A stretch of DNA of 64,000 nucleotides from Brachynemurus nebulosus (Eukaryota; Arthropoda; Insecta; Neuroptera; Myrmeleontidae), in contig JAPWDM010000001.1 of NCBI GenBank assembly GCA_035578155.1, forward strand, positions 79,610,925-79,674,924, read 5' to 3'. Shown here one piece after another: positions 46,294-58,542 of the stretch (its first letter is position 1; each line of letters begins with the position of its first letter). The position numbers were made by a program, and so were the translations under genes. A model generated the notes under the pieces. That model did no database searches and was not told the DNA's origin. It saw only the letters and a program-made list of their open reading frames with translations.

Positions 46294-46600
46294 CCGCGCG
46301 ATAACTCTCGAACGAAACGTTTAATGCTTATGAAATTTTGTGTGCGAATTCGATTTTCCAAATCGTTGGATGAGTTCGTTAGCCAGACACGTCGGATGCC
46401 CAGAAGTAGGTTTTCCGGGCGTTTTTTGTCAACAAAATGAGTTTTTTGCCAGAATTAAGCAATTTTTCAAATTTTTTTTTACACCAAGCCCTAGTAAAAG
46501 GTAAAATGTATAAAAAATGTTTTTATACATTTGCTCTAAATTACTTACTTTTCGAGAAAAACTAGGAAATATGTCGTTCTCCATTTCACTCGCACTCGCA
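46092..46600 (+). mobile_element. HINE-like element, left half
   Basis: Starts ttagcgaatttccaaaactg, then aattcagcttttacg, 'gaggtccctagaatacgaaa', the (TA)n tract 46223-46289, and the 'gttagccagacacgtcggat' block, each matching 52022-52340 closely. It lacks the tandem units and right end, or they have diverged beyond recognition. Confidence 0.7.
46223..46289. repeat. (TA)n microsatellite inside HINE-like element
   Basis: 67 bases of TA at the same relative place as in the 52-kb copy, so it belongs to the element. Confidence 0.95.
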
Positions 46601-49058
46601 TTCATTTTTTTTCTGTCTCATTTTTTACGAGCTAAATTCGAAAAAAACCGCTTTTTAAGTAGCATGTCATGATTTTTTTAATCCAATTTAACGATTCGGC
46701 TATATTCTTTTTCTTTGTCAGTTAAATGTTTTTATAATGTATCTCCATTCCATTTTTTTTTAGATAAAAAATCACGGCGCAGTTTTTTATGTGATATGAT
46801 CAGAATTTAGATGATGTTTACACCTTCCTAAAATTAATAAGAGCTTGCTACAATCGCATAAAAATTACGTTAAATCATATTCAAACAATAATATTTTTAC
46901 GTAATTTTCTATCCAAATGACAATACTACGTTATAATTATATGTATAAACCCATCATTTTAGTGGTAAATAAATTTGCACATTCAGTTTTTTTTTTCTTT
47001 TGACAACAAAACAAATAATTTTAAATTTTGACAAGTTGTATCATACATTTTTGAAAATATTAAATATTTATTTTTTTAAGGCAAAAATGTATTAAAGATC
47101 TGAAATTTGTTTAACAAAAACCATACATCTGCTCGTTTTACCTTAAAAATCTCGGAAAATAGAATATTTTTCAATAATTAACTCAGAAAAAGCATATATG
47201 AGGTAATTTTCATGATATTTTTTTGAAAATTTCAAAATAGTAGGGTTACAATGTTTTTTTTTTAATTATTTTGTAGAATTTGGTAAACACACATCGTAAA
47301 AAGTACTCGCCTTGAAAAAATCAAACAAGTATTTAAAAAAAAAATACTATTTCTTAAAGAAAATATTAAAATTATGTACAAATGCCGTCCTGACCAACTG
47401 ATATATTGGAACCGATTTTGAGGAGCTGGATTTACTACAGGCAAAAGCTCATAGTGAATACACACATTTTTTAACATCCTTTTGAATTTTGTAATTCAAT
47501 CATTACAAATAAAATCTAAATAAAAAAAAATCTCTATGACCTGTTTTTTCTCAATTTTCTAGCATCAAATCTAGCGATAATTAACTAGCGGGTGATTGTA
47601 TTGACCACACATTTTAATGTAAAATATATTAATTTTAACCGGCTTCAAAATAACGTTTCGATTTTAACAATAAAAATATTTAAAAAAGTGTTTAAGTTCT
47701 GGCAAGATTGTCAAAAAGGGACTGAAATATTTAATGTGTTAAGTACTTACTAGACTTATAAACTTTCATTTTCGTATACACTTTCGGTTTCGGATATTTA
47801 ATTATTTCGGATATCGGTAGTTTTAGTTACGGTTACGAATATCCATAACATCCCTAATGTAAATGTTTGTCAATCCAACTTCATCGAGAGAAAGTTAATT
47901 AGGTATTTACGATTTTCGGAAGAACACGTATATAAATTTTATAAGTACGTATTATCATATAAACACATTTGGTTTGCAATTTTTTAATAATTAGTTTCTA
48001 CGCTACTGAAATTATCTATCCATTTGAAAATTGGGATCCAGTGATGTACATTGACACTACAAAAGTGTGGGTGAAAAATTTCATTTTCACTTTTACTGAA
48101 ATTATGTCATAAATTCATATTTTCAGAATTTATTCATTTGACAGAAAAATTCTAAATTATTAAAAAAGCCAAATAATTAATAACAATTAAAATAAAAAAA
48201 AAAAAAAACAGAAAACATTTATTTATATTTGCATTTTTATAAAAACATGTAGGTATTATATTTTATATGCACTTTAACTAAAATGTCAAATTTCACAGGT
48301 TGTTAATTTTCAATTTCACTCATAATGTGCTTAAAAATCAAAACTTAAAGTTTATAACATTCACAATCCGTGTAGAGTGTCCATACGTCTTGGTTTTCCC
48401 GGATTTGTCACGGTTCTAGCTCCGTTGCTCCGGTGTCCCGACAGACTTTTTCAAGACGTCGGTCGATTTGTTTCGGTTTTTCAAACTACTAATTTTTTAT
48501 TTTCATCATCTAATAAGTACACAATTTTTCATTTTAAATAATGAATAGTTCAGTATCATATTAAAAGATCAACAGTAGATTCGTTTACAACCAAACCTAA
48601 AAATATTTAAAAAAAATTAATTACTAATTAAATTTTCCAAGTTTTTTCGATTTTACCTTAAACACGAACTTCCAAAAAAACATTTTCTTTTCTTAACTTT
48701 CCATCATATATGTATCTACATAAATAAATTGTAATATTATTTTGCTTGCTTTTATGATACTGAAGGTACTGTAGTTATTGAACAATTAAAAATTAAAATG
48801 ACTGGAATTTTATTCGAACTTTTAAATAAAGTAGTTAACTAACGCGCTAGATAGATAACGCCACAATACAGAAATTGCCAACATTTAAATGTTCATGTTT
48901 CACATTAATACAAAATAAAATACATTAATACAAAATAAAATTGTCTAAGAAGCTCACTTTCATAAGAAATTTTATAAAAATTTAAAAAATATATATTTCC
49001 TAGAACAGGGGGCGATTTATTTTAAAAAAAAATTAATATTTTAAATAAAGAGCCATTA
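46601..49058. other. Non-coding, with a hAT-like end
   Basis: Near 47770-47862 a sequence ends 'aacatcccta' after cggatat-type repeats, similar in style to the right end of the hAT MITE at 25.8 kb. No left end was found. No genes seen in the rest. Confidence 0.45.
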
Positions 49059-49059
49059 A

Positions 49060-49680
49060 TAGGTAATCTATACATATAATACAAATGTAACGAGACCGTT
49101 TCTGTATAGGGAATATTTTTTAAAAATTGTGCAGATACTGTAAATAGTTATCGATGTAGATATCAAAACAGCGATTTTTTAAATTTTTGTCTGTCTGTCT
49201 GTCTGTCTGTCTGTTCGTCTGTTCACGCATCACACAAAAACTACTGGATGGATTTTAATGAAATTTGGTGTGCCGACAACTTATTACCCGGATCAACATC
49301 TAAGATACTTTCTACTTCGAGAAAATGTCTCATTCCCACGGGAAAATGGAAAAACCATGTTGAGCATGTGCATACAGTACGCAAAAACTATTGAACGGAT
49401 TTTGATGCAATTTGGTGTGGTGATAACTTATTACCTGAGTCCGCATCTCAGATACTTTTTATTTCGGGAAAGTGGCTCATTCCCACAGGAAAATAAAAAA
49501 ACTTTTTGAGCATGTGCACATATTACGCGAAAACTATTGAACGGATTTTTATGAAATCTGGTGTAGTGATAACTTATTACCTGCGTCAACATTTCGGATA
49601 CTTTTTATTACGGGAAAATATTTCCTTCCTTCAGGAAAATTCAAAAATTATTTTGCTTATGTGCATGTATACTTAAAACT
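49060..49680 (+). mobile_element. HINE/DINE-like element with (GTCT)n and ~146-bp units
   Basis: A (gtct)n tract (about 49191-49220) is followed by three tandem units starting near 49238, 49382 and 49529, each with 'aaaactaytgaacggatttt' and 'ttcccac.ggaaaa' phrases. A GTCT microsatellite core followed by short tandem repeats is characteristic of DINE-1/HINE elements. An apparent frame across it is repeat-derived and not a gene. Confidence 0.65.
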
Positions 49681-49904
49681 ATTGTTCTATGCGAATGCTT
49701 TATAATTACTATACTTATATACTTGTCATTTATTACATTAAATTTACCATAATACAAAATTTCTGGAGACTAACTCTATTTTAAATTAATTTAGAAATTT
49801 CGAAAATTTAAGTGCCTATATATCCGAAAAATTCATTTTGGATGAAACTTGTTATATTTATAGGATAGATACTAGTTTGGGATGCAAATATAATAAAACA
49901 ATAA

Positions 49905-50163
49905 AACGTTGGAAGTCCAAAAATTTTGTATGAGTTCTCCAGTCAGACACGTCCAATTCCAAAAACCTCAAAAAAATGAGTTTTTTTGCAAACAATTTGC
50001 CAAAATTTAAAAGTTTTTCCAATTTTTTTTACATTGTGGTAAAGAACCAAGAAAATCACAGAAAATACATTTTGAACCATTATTCTAGGTAAGCGGGTTT
50101 TCGAAAAAAAGTAACTTTTATGATTGGAAATTCGCTATGTTATGCAGATGCTGCGACAGGGGT
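49905..50163 (+). mobile_element. HINE-like element, right half
   Basis: Has 'gagttctccagtcagacacg' and ends 'gaaattcgctatgttatgca' + gatgctgcgacagggg, identical to the right end at 53.8 kb. No tandem units lie between, so it is a short derivative. Confidence 0.65.
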
Positions 50164-51803
50164 ATTAGTAATTATACGATAACTATAGTAATTTCTTTTT
50201 TTTTAAAATTATAGTAAAGTTTTTTTTTTCATTCGATATACGTTTACTATTAATACTATAAAAACAATTACGGGTAAAAAACAGTGATTTAATGAAGTAT
50301 CAAAGTAGGCATGATATTGATTATTTATTTTCATTTTTTAATTTTTACTAAAATTCCATCATTTCATGGAATTACCCCAGGCATTTATGTATGTGTGTGT
50401 GAGTTATTATTGTGTTTGCTGAATTGGTTTGAACGAATGCAGACGATCCGTACTTAAAATACATTACTATAGCGCGGAATTTTAGTGTATTATAAATCAT
50501 TCTGTCAAAAAATCGAATATTTTTCAGGAGCGCAAAAATAAGTACGGTGGTCAAGAAATGACAAAAAACTGTATATGTACTATGTATGTCTATATATTAC
50601 ACAATACTATACTTGTGTGTGTATGTTTATGTACTAGTATGTCTTTGATTTGCTCATCATATTTTTATTCATGCGATGATAAAAAAAATGTATTAACAAA
50701 TATTTACAAACTTTCCTTTTTAAATTGTTACTTAAAATGTACAGGCGAGCTTCAAAACAATCGCAGTCACAACAAACGCATCAAAAAACCCATTTCACCA
50801 TTATATTGTTCATCCAAAAAGAGGCTAAATAGTGGAATTTGAGAAAAGTACTAAAATATTTTATTCAATAGGACAAATCTATTCCATAGGACTATTCAAA
50901 ATATGGACAAATTGACTCAATATGGGATTGGTAATAGATTAAATATGATAAAGATATTTAACAAAAGTTCTCGAACATTCTACACCGGTCTCTCAATTTA
51001 CGCGAATATTCATTCCAAGGGAATTCAATTTACGCGGGTAAAAATCGCCATAAAAAGAAAAATACTGGAAATACTGGACTTGCACTATACATCCGGGCTA
51101 TAACAACAAACAACCTATAATAATATAAACAATTGATAAGAGTGTGGCAACACGACATTAAAGATATATGTATTTTTTTATTCCTGCGTCAAAGTTAGCA
51201 TTCCTTCAACAAATATATTTTGTCATTTATTAGATAAAGACAAAAGATAGCGTAGAAATTCAAATGACTGCTGTCATCTTTTTCTGTAATGACTATTTAA
51301 CTTTTTAAACGATTTTGTAAGTTGTCTCTCTAACAAGAAATATTCATACACCATACAATAATTATGTGTTTGCTTTCGCTTTCATAACAAAAAAACATTG
51401 TTGCACATTATTACTTTTTAAATACTTGTAAAAATTAGTTTAAATAAAATAATTTCATCTAAATATTTTACTTTTTTGGGTGTAAAAATATTAATTCTTA
51501 ATATTTTATTTATTTTAATTATTAATACTAAATGATAATTTGTATAATTGATAACACAGGCCTACGATTGTTTCCCCCTTTAAGATTTGACAACTGACTT
51601 TGATAGATTTTAGGGCGCTGATTACGAAAAAAAAATATTCAAAAAATTCCAGCACGTCAGAATTTTTAGATATTAGGTATTAAAATTTTTGACTAAAATT
51701 ACCTAGGTCGAGCAAGTCGTAAATTTATTTCCGTAAATTGTTATAAAATATATAAAGGAAATTGTCACAAAGCAAAAAATAAAATTAAAAATTACAATAA
51801 CAC
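50164..51803. other. Non-coding, nothing recognised
   Basis: No frame resembles a known protein. A frame at 50558-50842 is low-complexity and Cys/Lys-rich without family resemblance. Confidence 0.45.
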
Positions 51804-52142
51804 TCAATCACTTAGAAATGACTGAACGTCATAATAATGTTTGCTTAAGAGAAATTTTTTAAATTTAGCTTTAAATTTTGCTACTGTTAGCGTTGTTATG
51901 TCTTTTGGTAAGTTGTTATATATTTTAATTGCCATATTTAGAGGGCTATTTAAACTAAAGTTTGATCTAGACTGATTAATATGGTAGTTATCTGTCGTCG
52001 TTGTGTTATAGGTCTGATTTTAGCGAATTTCGAAAACTCGAAATTCAGCTATTACAGTAGGTCTAATGACGCAATCTGAGTCCGGGACTATGGCAGAAAT
52101 ATGTTTTGAGGTCCCTAGAATACGAAAATGATATTCACTAAA

Positions 52143-52145
<3 letters not shown>

Positions 52146-52219
<74 letters not shown>
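52146..52219. repeat. (TA)n microsatellite inside HINE-like element
   Basis: 74 bases of TA, occupying the same place as in the 46-kb copy. Confidence 0.95.
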
Positions 52220-52222
<3 letters not shown>

Positions 52223-52829
52223 GTGTTCCCACGGTAACTCTCGAACGAAACGTCTAACACTTATGAAATTTTGTGTGCGGACTGGATTCTAAATTGGCTT
52301 GGCTAAGTTCGTTAGCCAGACACGTCGGATGCCCAGAAGTAGGTTTTCTGGCCATTTTTTATCATTCGATCCTATCATAAGACAATTCGATTTTTACATC
52401 CTTGAAAAGGAAAAAAATATTATGAAGAAAATGTTCTTATAATTTTCTTTCTATGTTAAGTAGTTTTCGAGAAAATCGTAATTTTCACTTTTGCCTTATT
52501 TTGCTCTCTTTGTCATTGTAATAAGTAATTTATATTTCTATCTCAGTTGCTTATAACATATACAAAAATTTCATTTTTTTTACGTAAAACAAACGGTAGT
52601 TATTCAAAATCTATGTATTATAAATACCATATCTCTGTCTCATTTTTTTAAATTAAAATTAACCAGATATTTTAAGCATGTGTAATGAAGATTTTTTAAA
52701 TTTTTTTTATTGAATTTTAAATGAACAAGATAATGAAGGTAATGTCATGATATAATATTATTAAATATTATAGAAAGATAACATAATAATAATGTTTATA
52801 TGCCAGGAAAAAAATTTTAAAGAACTAGA

Positions 52830-53790
52830 TCGATTTTGAAAATTTTTTCACTGTCAAAGAGCTAAGCTATCTTAGATAGATATAGAATACGTAATGTAAG
52901 GTCCGCCAAGGTCCATGGGACCCAAAAATGTCAACAATAAACTAACCGTCCGATTTTGAAAATTTTTTCACTGTTAGAGAGCTAAGCTATTTTAGATAGT
53001 TATAGATTACCTTATGTAAGATCCGCTAGTGTCCATTGGATCTAAAAGTGTCAAAAATACAATAACCGACTGATTTTGAAAATTTTTTCACTATTACAGA
53101 GGTAAACTATTTTAGATGGATTTAGCTTATATGTTGTATGAGGTCGGCCAGAGTCCTGGGATCTTTTAAGCGCCAAAAATAAACTAACCGACCGATTTTG
53201 AAAATTTTTTTGCTGTTAGAGAGCTAAACTATTTTAGATAGTTATAGATTACGTTATGTAAGGTCCGTCAAAGTCCATGGGACCCAGAAGTATCAAAAAT
53301 AATATAACTGACCGATTTTGAAAATTTTTTTCACTATTGCAGAGGTAAACTATTTTAGATAAGTACGGTATGTTATCTGAGATCCACAACTGTCCTGTGG
53401 ATGCAAATGCGGCATAGAAAACTACACAACGGGTTTTGAAAATAGTTTTACTGTTAGAAAGATAAAATATCCTATATTATATAGGATAGAAATAAGCTAC
53501 CGAACCGATTCTCAATATTTTCTCATTGCTAGAGAACTAACTTATTTTAGGTGGATAGCACTATGCTGTACAAAGTCCGTTCGGCGTCCTGGGTCCCAAA
53601 TATACCAAAAATAAATTACCTAGCCGATTTTGAAAATTCTTTTACTTTTAGAAAGCTAAACTAGTTTAGCCAAGCACCTTTTGCGAAAAAGCGCCAAAAA
53701 TTAACTACTCAACTGATTTTGAAAATCTTTTCACTCTTAGAAAGCTGAATTATTTTAAATGGATCTTAGATGAGATCCGCCAGTGCCCAA
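52830..53790 (+). repeat. ~120-bp tandem array, about 9 units
   Basis: Units start near 52832, 52953, 53072, 53193 and 53316 with cgattttgaaaatttttt, then cactgttagagagctaaact, and a 'ggtccgcca..gtcc' phrase. After 53430 the spacing becomes irregular and units shorter. Confidence 0.85.
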
Positions 53791-54444
53791 TATTTCGAAA
53801 TTCGCTATGTTATGCAGATGCTGCGACAGGGGTTTTTAATATTCTGTTCAAACAGATCAAGATACGTTTTAAGAAAATTAGCTGATTCCAAAGTATAAAT
53901 ATCATATATAGTTAAAATATTTAATTCCTTGAAAATAGGACGGCATGATTTACGTGAAGAAGCGCGTGTTATACATCTTATTATTATTTTTTGTAATATG
54001 AACAAACACTTTACATGTGAAGAATTCCCCTAAATTATCATTTGGGGTAAATTATCATAATACCATATCTTATTACTGATTGCACATAAGCGTAATAAAC
54101 ATTAAACATAGCTTGACGAGGAAGATATTTACTTACTACTCTGAACAAATAAACCCATATATTTGCGTCCTCTATAAAATCTAAAAGGAGATTAGGATCC
54201 TGAGCTCCATGCGTAAGAACAGTATCATCGTCTGCAAATAGAGTGGAATTCAGTGATATGCTTGATAAATCATTAATATAAAGGACCGAGCAATTAAAGC
54301 AAAGGACCGAGAATTGACTCTTGCGGGACTCCACAATAAAAGCTTACCCTTGTCTGAACTAATCTGAATATAATTTTTTAAGGATATTTTGGAGTAATGG
54401 TCATCCAGGAAAAACAAAAATGTGTTTTTTCCCCTAAAGGCTAC

Positions 54445-54482
54445 CGGTTTCGCATATTTATAGTCTTCTTCAGGCCTCTGGG
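54445..54482 (-). ncRNA. Hammerhead-like core of the Penelope-like element
   Basis: On the minus strand: CCTGAAGA, a stem with an AT-rich loop (agactataaatatgc), then GAAAC and CGG. The core differs from the consensus CTGATGA by one base, so cleavage is doubtful. Confidence 0.35.
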
Positions 54483-54788
54483 GAAAAGTTTATTAATGTA
54501 CATAGATAAAATACAAAAATATAAAAATATAAAAATCATTACTACTTACATAATTGTATTTGTGTCAAACTGACATTTGAAATTAAAAATAAAAAATAAC
54601 AACAACACTGATTTACAATTAAAAAGTTTAAAAAGCAGTTGAAAGCAACATTTTAAGTTTAAAATAATTAGAGATATGAAAAGCATTATTTAAAAATTTT
54701 AATAATTTGAAAAAATATACAATCAAACTGTGCATCACGAAAAACGAATAAGGTTAGTATGAAAGTTTTGTGAAATAACATTAGAGTG

Positions 54789-55254
54789 TTAAAAATGAAG
54801 AGCAACTACGATGAATTGCCGTGACTTGATCGTGTCGCCCAACAACGAGTTTTCATTGTAAATAAAGTTGAGGATAAGAGAAACTAAATGGGGAGGGAGG
54901 AGATTTGATAAGGTATCAACTGTATGGTTTATTTTTTTGGTTAAGTTTATATTGTGTTTGGTAGGCCAATTTTGATTCACATTTTAGAATGGTACTTTGG
55001 AAGGAGGACAGAGATTTCTGAAAAGCAGGAAGAGATTGGAGATGGTCAAATTTTTTCAATTTTAAATTTAGGAAAGCGGGAACAAGTTTGTTTTTGCGGC
55101 ACTGGTTTAAGTATTTGATTTTATTGTTTAGTGTGGTCAATTTTTTAAAATCACGACGAAGGGAATTTATGATATATTTGGTATTTTTGTCAAAAGGACT
55201 AATAAGGGACTTGAACTCCATATTGGAAATTTTAAATTGGGGTTTTGATGACAC
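54789..55254 (-). pseudogene. Penelope-like N-terminal segment
   Basis: Two overlapping frames on the minus strand (55254-54916, 54980-54789) joined by a shift near 54960. The protein is basic and Leu/Asn-rich, with KNTKYIINSLRRDF and IKYLNQCRKNKLVPAFLNLK, a block found upstream of the RT in Penelope-like proteins with variable N-termini. The role is unclear. Assignment leans on this block and on the ribozyme-like core downstream. Confidence 0.5.
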
Positions 55255-55261
55255 TGAAAGT

Positions 55262-55308
55262 TATAATTTTTTAAGGATATTTTGGAGTAATGGTCATCCA
55301 GGAAAAAC
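55262..55308. repeat. 47-bp direct repeat, second copy
   Basis: Same as 54369-54415, bracketing the deleted Penelope-like element. It is either an unusually long target duplication or the element's own terminal repeat. Confidence 0.75.
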
Positions 55309-55314
55309 ATCTGA

Positions 55315-55540
55315 ATATACTTCGACTTTGATATAAAAACTAAGTGGTGAGGTTATTTTAGTCAGTTTTGATAATATACTTCGACTTTGGTATAAAACTA
55401 GATGGTGAACTTAGTCAAGGTTTGGTTAGTTTAGTTAGTTTTGACAATATACTTCGACTTTGGTATAAAAACTAGGTGGTGAAGTTAGTTAAGTTAGTTC
55501 AGTTAGTTTTAACAATATACTTCGACTTTATATTTTTGTA
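55315..55540. repeat. Tandem repeat of 60-75 bp, 3-4 units
   Basis: The phrase atatacttcgacttt recurs at about 55315, 55374, 55448 and 55514, followed by (g)gtataaaaactaggtggtg. Unit length varies through gttagtttagttagt expansions. Confidence 0.8.
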
Positions 55541-56094
55541 AAACTGGTCAAAATAAATACTTCTAGTTATCCACTTGATTGACGTTCTTAGTATTTGCCT
55601 TTGTCTGAATTCTTATGAGATAAAAGCAGTTAATTGAAAATGAGTCACCTGTCTGATTAGAATTTTTAGTATTTTCCTTTGCCTAAATTTTCACGATAAT
55701 GAGCTAGCTGAATATTAATCACCTTCCTAATTCTTTTTGTCCAAATTTCTTAAAAAGTGGTTTCGTTTAGATTATAAATTAATTTTTCTCAAAAATGAAA
55801 ACAAATGGTGTCTTGCCTATTCGTACTTTTATAAGAGCGAATCTACCCTCAAATATTAAAAGAATCCGTAAGTTTAATACTCCCCCTGTTAGTTAATTAC
55901 CAAATCTAATAATGTTAAACATCTAAAATAAACCGAAGCACTGTAGGTTTTTTGAGTTTTTATATTATTTATTTATCATCTTACACATATTAATAATTCA
56001 GATTTCGAACATTAGCAATCAAAGTTTGTATAGCTTTTGGTTACATATTCATATATTGTTGCTTGTTTCAAATAGTTTATCGGATTTTTGAAAA
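55541..56094. other. Non-coding, nothing recognised
   Basis: AT-rich; weak internal duplication of 'ttttagtattttcctttg'-like phrases near 55590 and 55665. Confidence 0.45.
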
Positions 56095-57130
56095 AATATA
56101 AAAATGAGTTTGTTTGTTTGTCTTTTTTGCGCTTCAGCAGCTTAACCAATCAACTTGAAACTTTGCACAGACATAACTTGGGAGACAGACACGGTTACAG
56201 GCGACCTTTCGTCTAATGCATTAAGTTACAAGAGTTGATTATTAAAAAATAGATGATTGATTTCGAACTTTGTATATTGTTAACACAGGGGACAAAAAAT
56301 AAAACAAGCTACTTTTTACCCCGAGAAAACATCTGAATCTCGTGGAAAATCTCATTTTTGTGGGAATATATGTATGTATTTTAAATGAAATAAAAATAAG
56401 ATTCATTAATTTCGTTCGAACGTTATATATTGTTCACATAAAAGACGAAGACGGATACAGGTGATTTGTCAGCCCCGAAAATATCTGATTCTCGAAGGAA
56501 TATATATTTAAAACGAAACAAAGAAATTACAATAACTGACTGTAAAAAAAAAAAACGAATTATTGTGTTGAATATTGTTAGGAGAGGAGACGAAAAAAGC
56601 AGACTAATTTTTACCTCGGAAAGGCATTTGATTTCTGTGTAAAGTCTGACTTCCATGAGAAAATATATTTAAAATGAAATGAAAAAGGATTCATTGACTT
56701 CGGTCAAACTATACATATTGTTAGCAAAAAGAACAGAAAAGAACACAGTTTACCTTTTACCCAAAGAAAAAATGTATTTAAAATGAAACAATGAAATTAC
56801 AATTGATTATTTAAAAAAAAAATTAACTTCACACTTTGTATATTGTTAACAGAGGGGGCCAAAAAGAATACAAGCTACTTTTTATTCGGGAAAACATCTG
56901 AATCCATGGCCTAGGTAGGCCTAGTGGGTAATTCGGCCCTGAAAGTATATTTAAAACAAAATAAAATCATTGATTTCATTGGAACTTTGTATATTATTGA
57001 TGAGAGGATGGATCGAAAAAAACATAAATTGAAAATATATTTAAAGCGAAACAGTGGAATATTAAGAATTTACTATTAAAAGTACGAATCATTGTCTTCA
57101 CATTTTCTTTATTATTAACAGACGGTACAG
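56095..57130 (+). mobile_element. HINE-like element with ~145-bp tandem units
   Basis: A (gttt)n start near 56105 and 'cttaaccaatcaacttgaaa' (cf. DINE-like elements) is followed by about six diverged units. Each contains 'aactttgtatattgttaaca', a 'ctttttaccccga' phrase and 'atatttaaaa(t/c)gaaa'. Not the same unit as the 120-bp family. Confidence 0.55.
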
Positions 57131-58285
57131 AGATAGCTTGAAGAACCGAGAATGTTATATGCTATTTTTATTTACAGCTTACTTCATTTATCGGGCATTT
57201 CTGCTATCTTGTCTACTTTGTCACTTGATCATTTCGTAACAGCAGCATAAAATATCTTAGTATTTGTCCTTCGCCTTCCGCATCCTCCACCCACGTTGTA
57301 ATGTAATGCAATTATAATATTTGTAAAATATTAAAAAAATGTGAATGTGAATGGCGTCTGTTATAGGCCAGGAGTCGTTATAGATGTTAATTTCAAGTAC
57401 AGTAAAAAGTATATTAGTAGTAGGTACTTTAATAAAAAGTACCAAGAATACTACAAAACATTACGATGGTTTAATAAAAATAATATAATAAAATTACATC
57501 CCAACTCTATATCTCAGAAATTCAATCAGATATTTGTAAAGCGCATTTTATTTATTTATTTTTTATTTTTGAGTGGAGAAACGGACCTTACCTGGACTTG
57601 TCTTTTCTTTGACAATTCTAGAAAAATAGACTTACCTGATATTCCATCATATGTCCACCATTCTTCCCAGCTGACACCACTTGTCACTGTAAAAAAAGAA
57701 GAAAATATTTACTTTCTGAAATTATATCCGTAGTATCATTAATATAATTATATAACCCTCAAAAAAACAACTAATGAAATTATATCTTAAAAAAATATAA
57801 AAATGTGTTCTTATAAATATTAAAGCATCTTACGGAATAAGATGCTTAAGCGGGAGTGCGTAACGCCATCGATCAAAAGTTTTTAAATAAGTACAGGGAG
57901 TAAGATATTAGGCATATTTTTGTTGCAGTATCAAATATATTCGCATAACTAACTATCTGAAAGACATTGGATAAAATTGGCATGAAACTCAGAATTGATA
58001 ATACTGTACCTAAAATTTTTAATTTGAATGATAAAGATTTGAATCAATCGCATTAAGCGATTGTTTAGATATGAATGTCACATGCAATAACTTGATCATA
58101 TTTTCTGACGTAATCATAATGTGCACAACTAGTGTTATAAATAATAAATAGATAAAGTTCGAAAAAATAAACATGTTCACGAATGTGCGGATGTGAAAAT
58201 AATTTGTAATAAAATATAGGCACATACATGTACACATTAAACATCAGGGCATCAGCATCAAAATTACAAGTCTTAATTTTCTTAA
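57131..58285. other. Mostly non-coding; one unassigned open frame
   Basis: A 130-codon frame at 57341-57733 (+) contains SGETDLTWTCLFFDNS near its middle but matches nothing I know. Its composition is close to random AT-rich translation, so I do not call it a gene. Confidence 0.4.
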
Positions 58286-58538
58286 CCCTTAACCACTGAG
58301 CTGACTAACACTGATCATTTTTCAATGTGTATAAGTTTCTTGATTAATAAATTGTTTCTATATACTTAATCCGCACATTTTTTATTTTTGTTCAATATAT
58401 TTAAAACATTTAATATGTATTTATATATAATAATATTCACACTACATATGTGTCTCATAAGAACATCTACTTTACAGGGACGAATGTCATTTGTACGTCA
58501 GTATTAATGTAACAAAATTACACGTCAGTGCTTAAGGG
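58286..58538. mobile_element. piggyBac-like MITE (copy 2)
   Basis: 253 bp with inverted ends CCCTTAACCACTGA and CCCTTAAGCACTGA, flanked by TTAA on both sides (58282-58285, 58539-58542). Its ends differ from copy 1, so it belongs to another subfamily. Confidence 0.8.
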
Positions 58539-58542
58539 TTAA

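Larger units (their letters stand above)
52022..53832 (+). mobile_element. Helentron-associated (HINE/DINE-like) element, full length
   Basis: Begins AGCGAATTTCGAAAACTCG and ends GCAGATGCTGCGACAGGGG. TAGCGAATTTCGAAA (52021-52035) is exactly inverted at 53793-53807, a subterminal repeat. Inside: a short hairpin, (TA)n at 52146-52219, a 'gttagccagacacgtcggat' block and about nine units of ~120 bp (52830-53790). It sits in a T run of a LINE (four T before, five after) with no duplication. These are the traits of Helentron-derived elements. Confidence 0.8.
51804..54357 (-). pseudogene. jockey/CR1-type LINE RT, split by a HINE-like element
   Basis: The upper part (54357-53833, minus strand) carries GVPQESILGPLL, YINDLSS, LFADDDTVLT and a C-terminal block with MFILQKIIIRCITRASSRK. 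The lower part (52021-51804) continues at once with QTYNTTTTDNYHINQSRSNF and LPKDITTLTVAKFK and stops at 51804. The element at 52022-53832 lies between, and removing it restores a continuous frame at the junction. A ~20-bp local duplication (two copies of tcggtccttt near 54285-54310) breaks the RT. The 5' two thirds are missing. Confidence 0.75.
54413..55261 (-). mobile_element. Penelope-like element, internally deleted
   Basis: Minus strand: an N-terminal coding segment, then directly a 3' region with a hammerhead-like core. The insertion is bracketed by a 47-bp direct repeat (54369-54415, 55262-55308; shared ttttttaaggatattttgga and more). RT and nuclease domains are absent, so it is non-autonomous. 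Confidence 0.6.

Noticed and set aside
46201..46440. Open frame starting in a (TA)n tract
   Set aside because: It is a Tyr-Ile run read through a microsatellite and then a repeat. The same holds for minus-strand frames at 16449-16649 and 52020-52232.
49258..49509. 83-codon frame with an internal amino-acid repeat
   Set aside because: It is the translation of the ~146-bp tandem units of a HINE-like element.
57341..57733. 130-codon frame as a host gene exon
   Set aside because: No domain, no convincing splice sites, and composition typical of AT-rich random translation.
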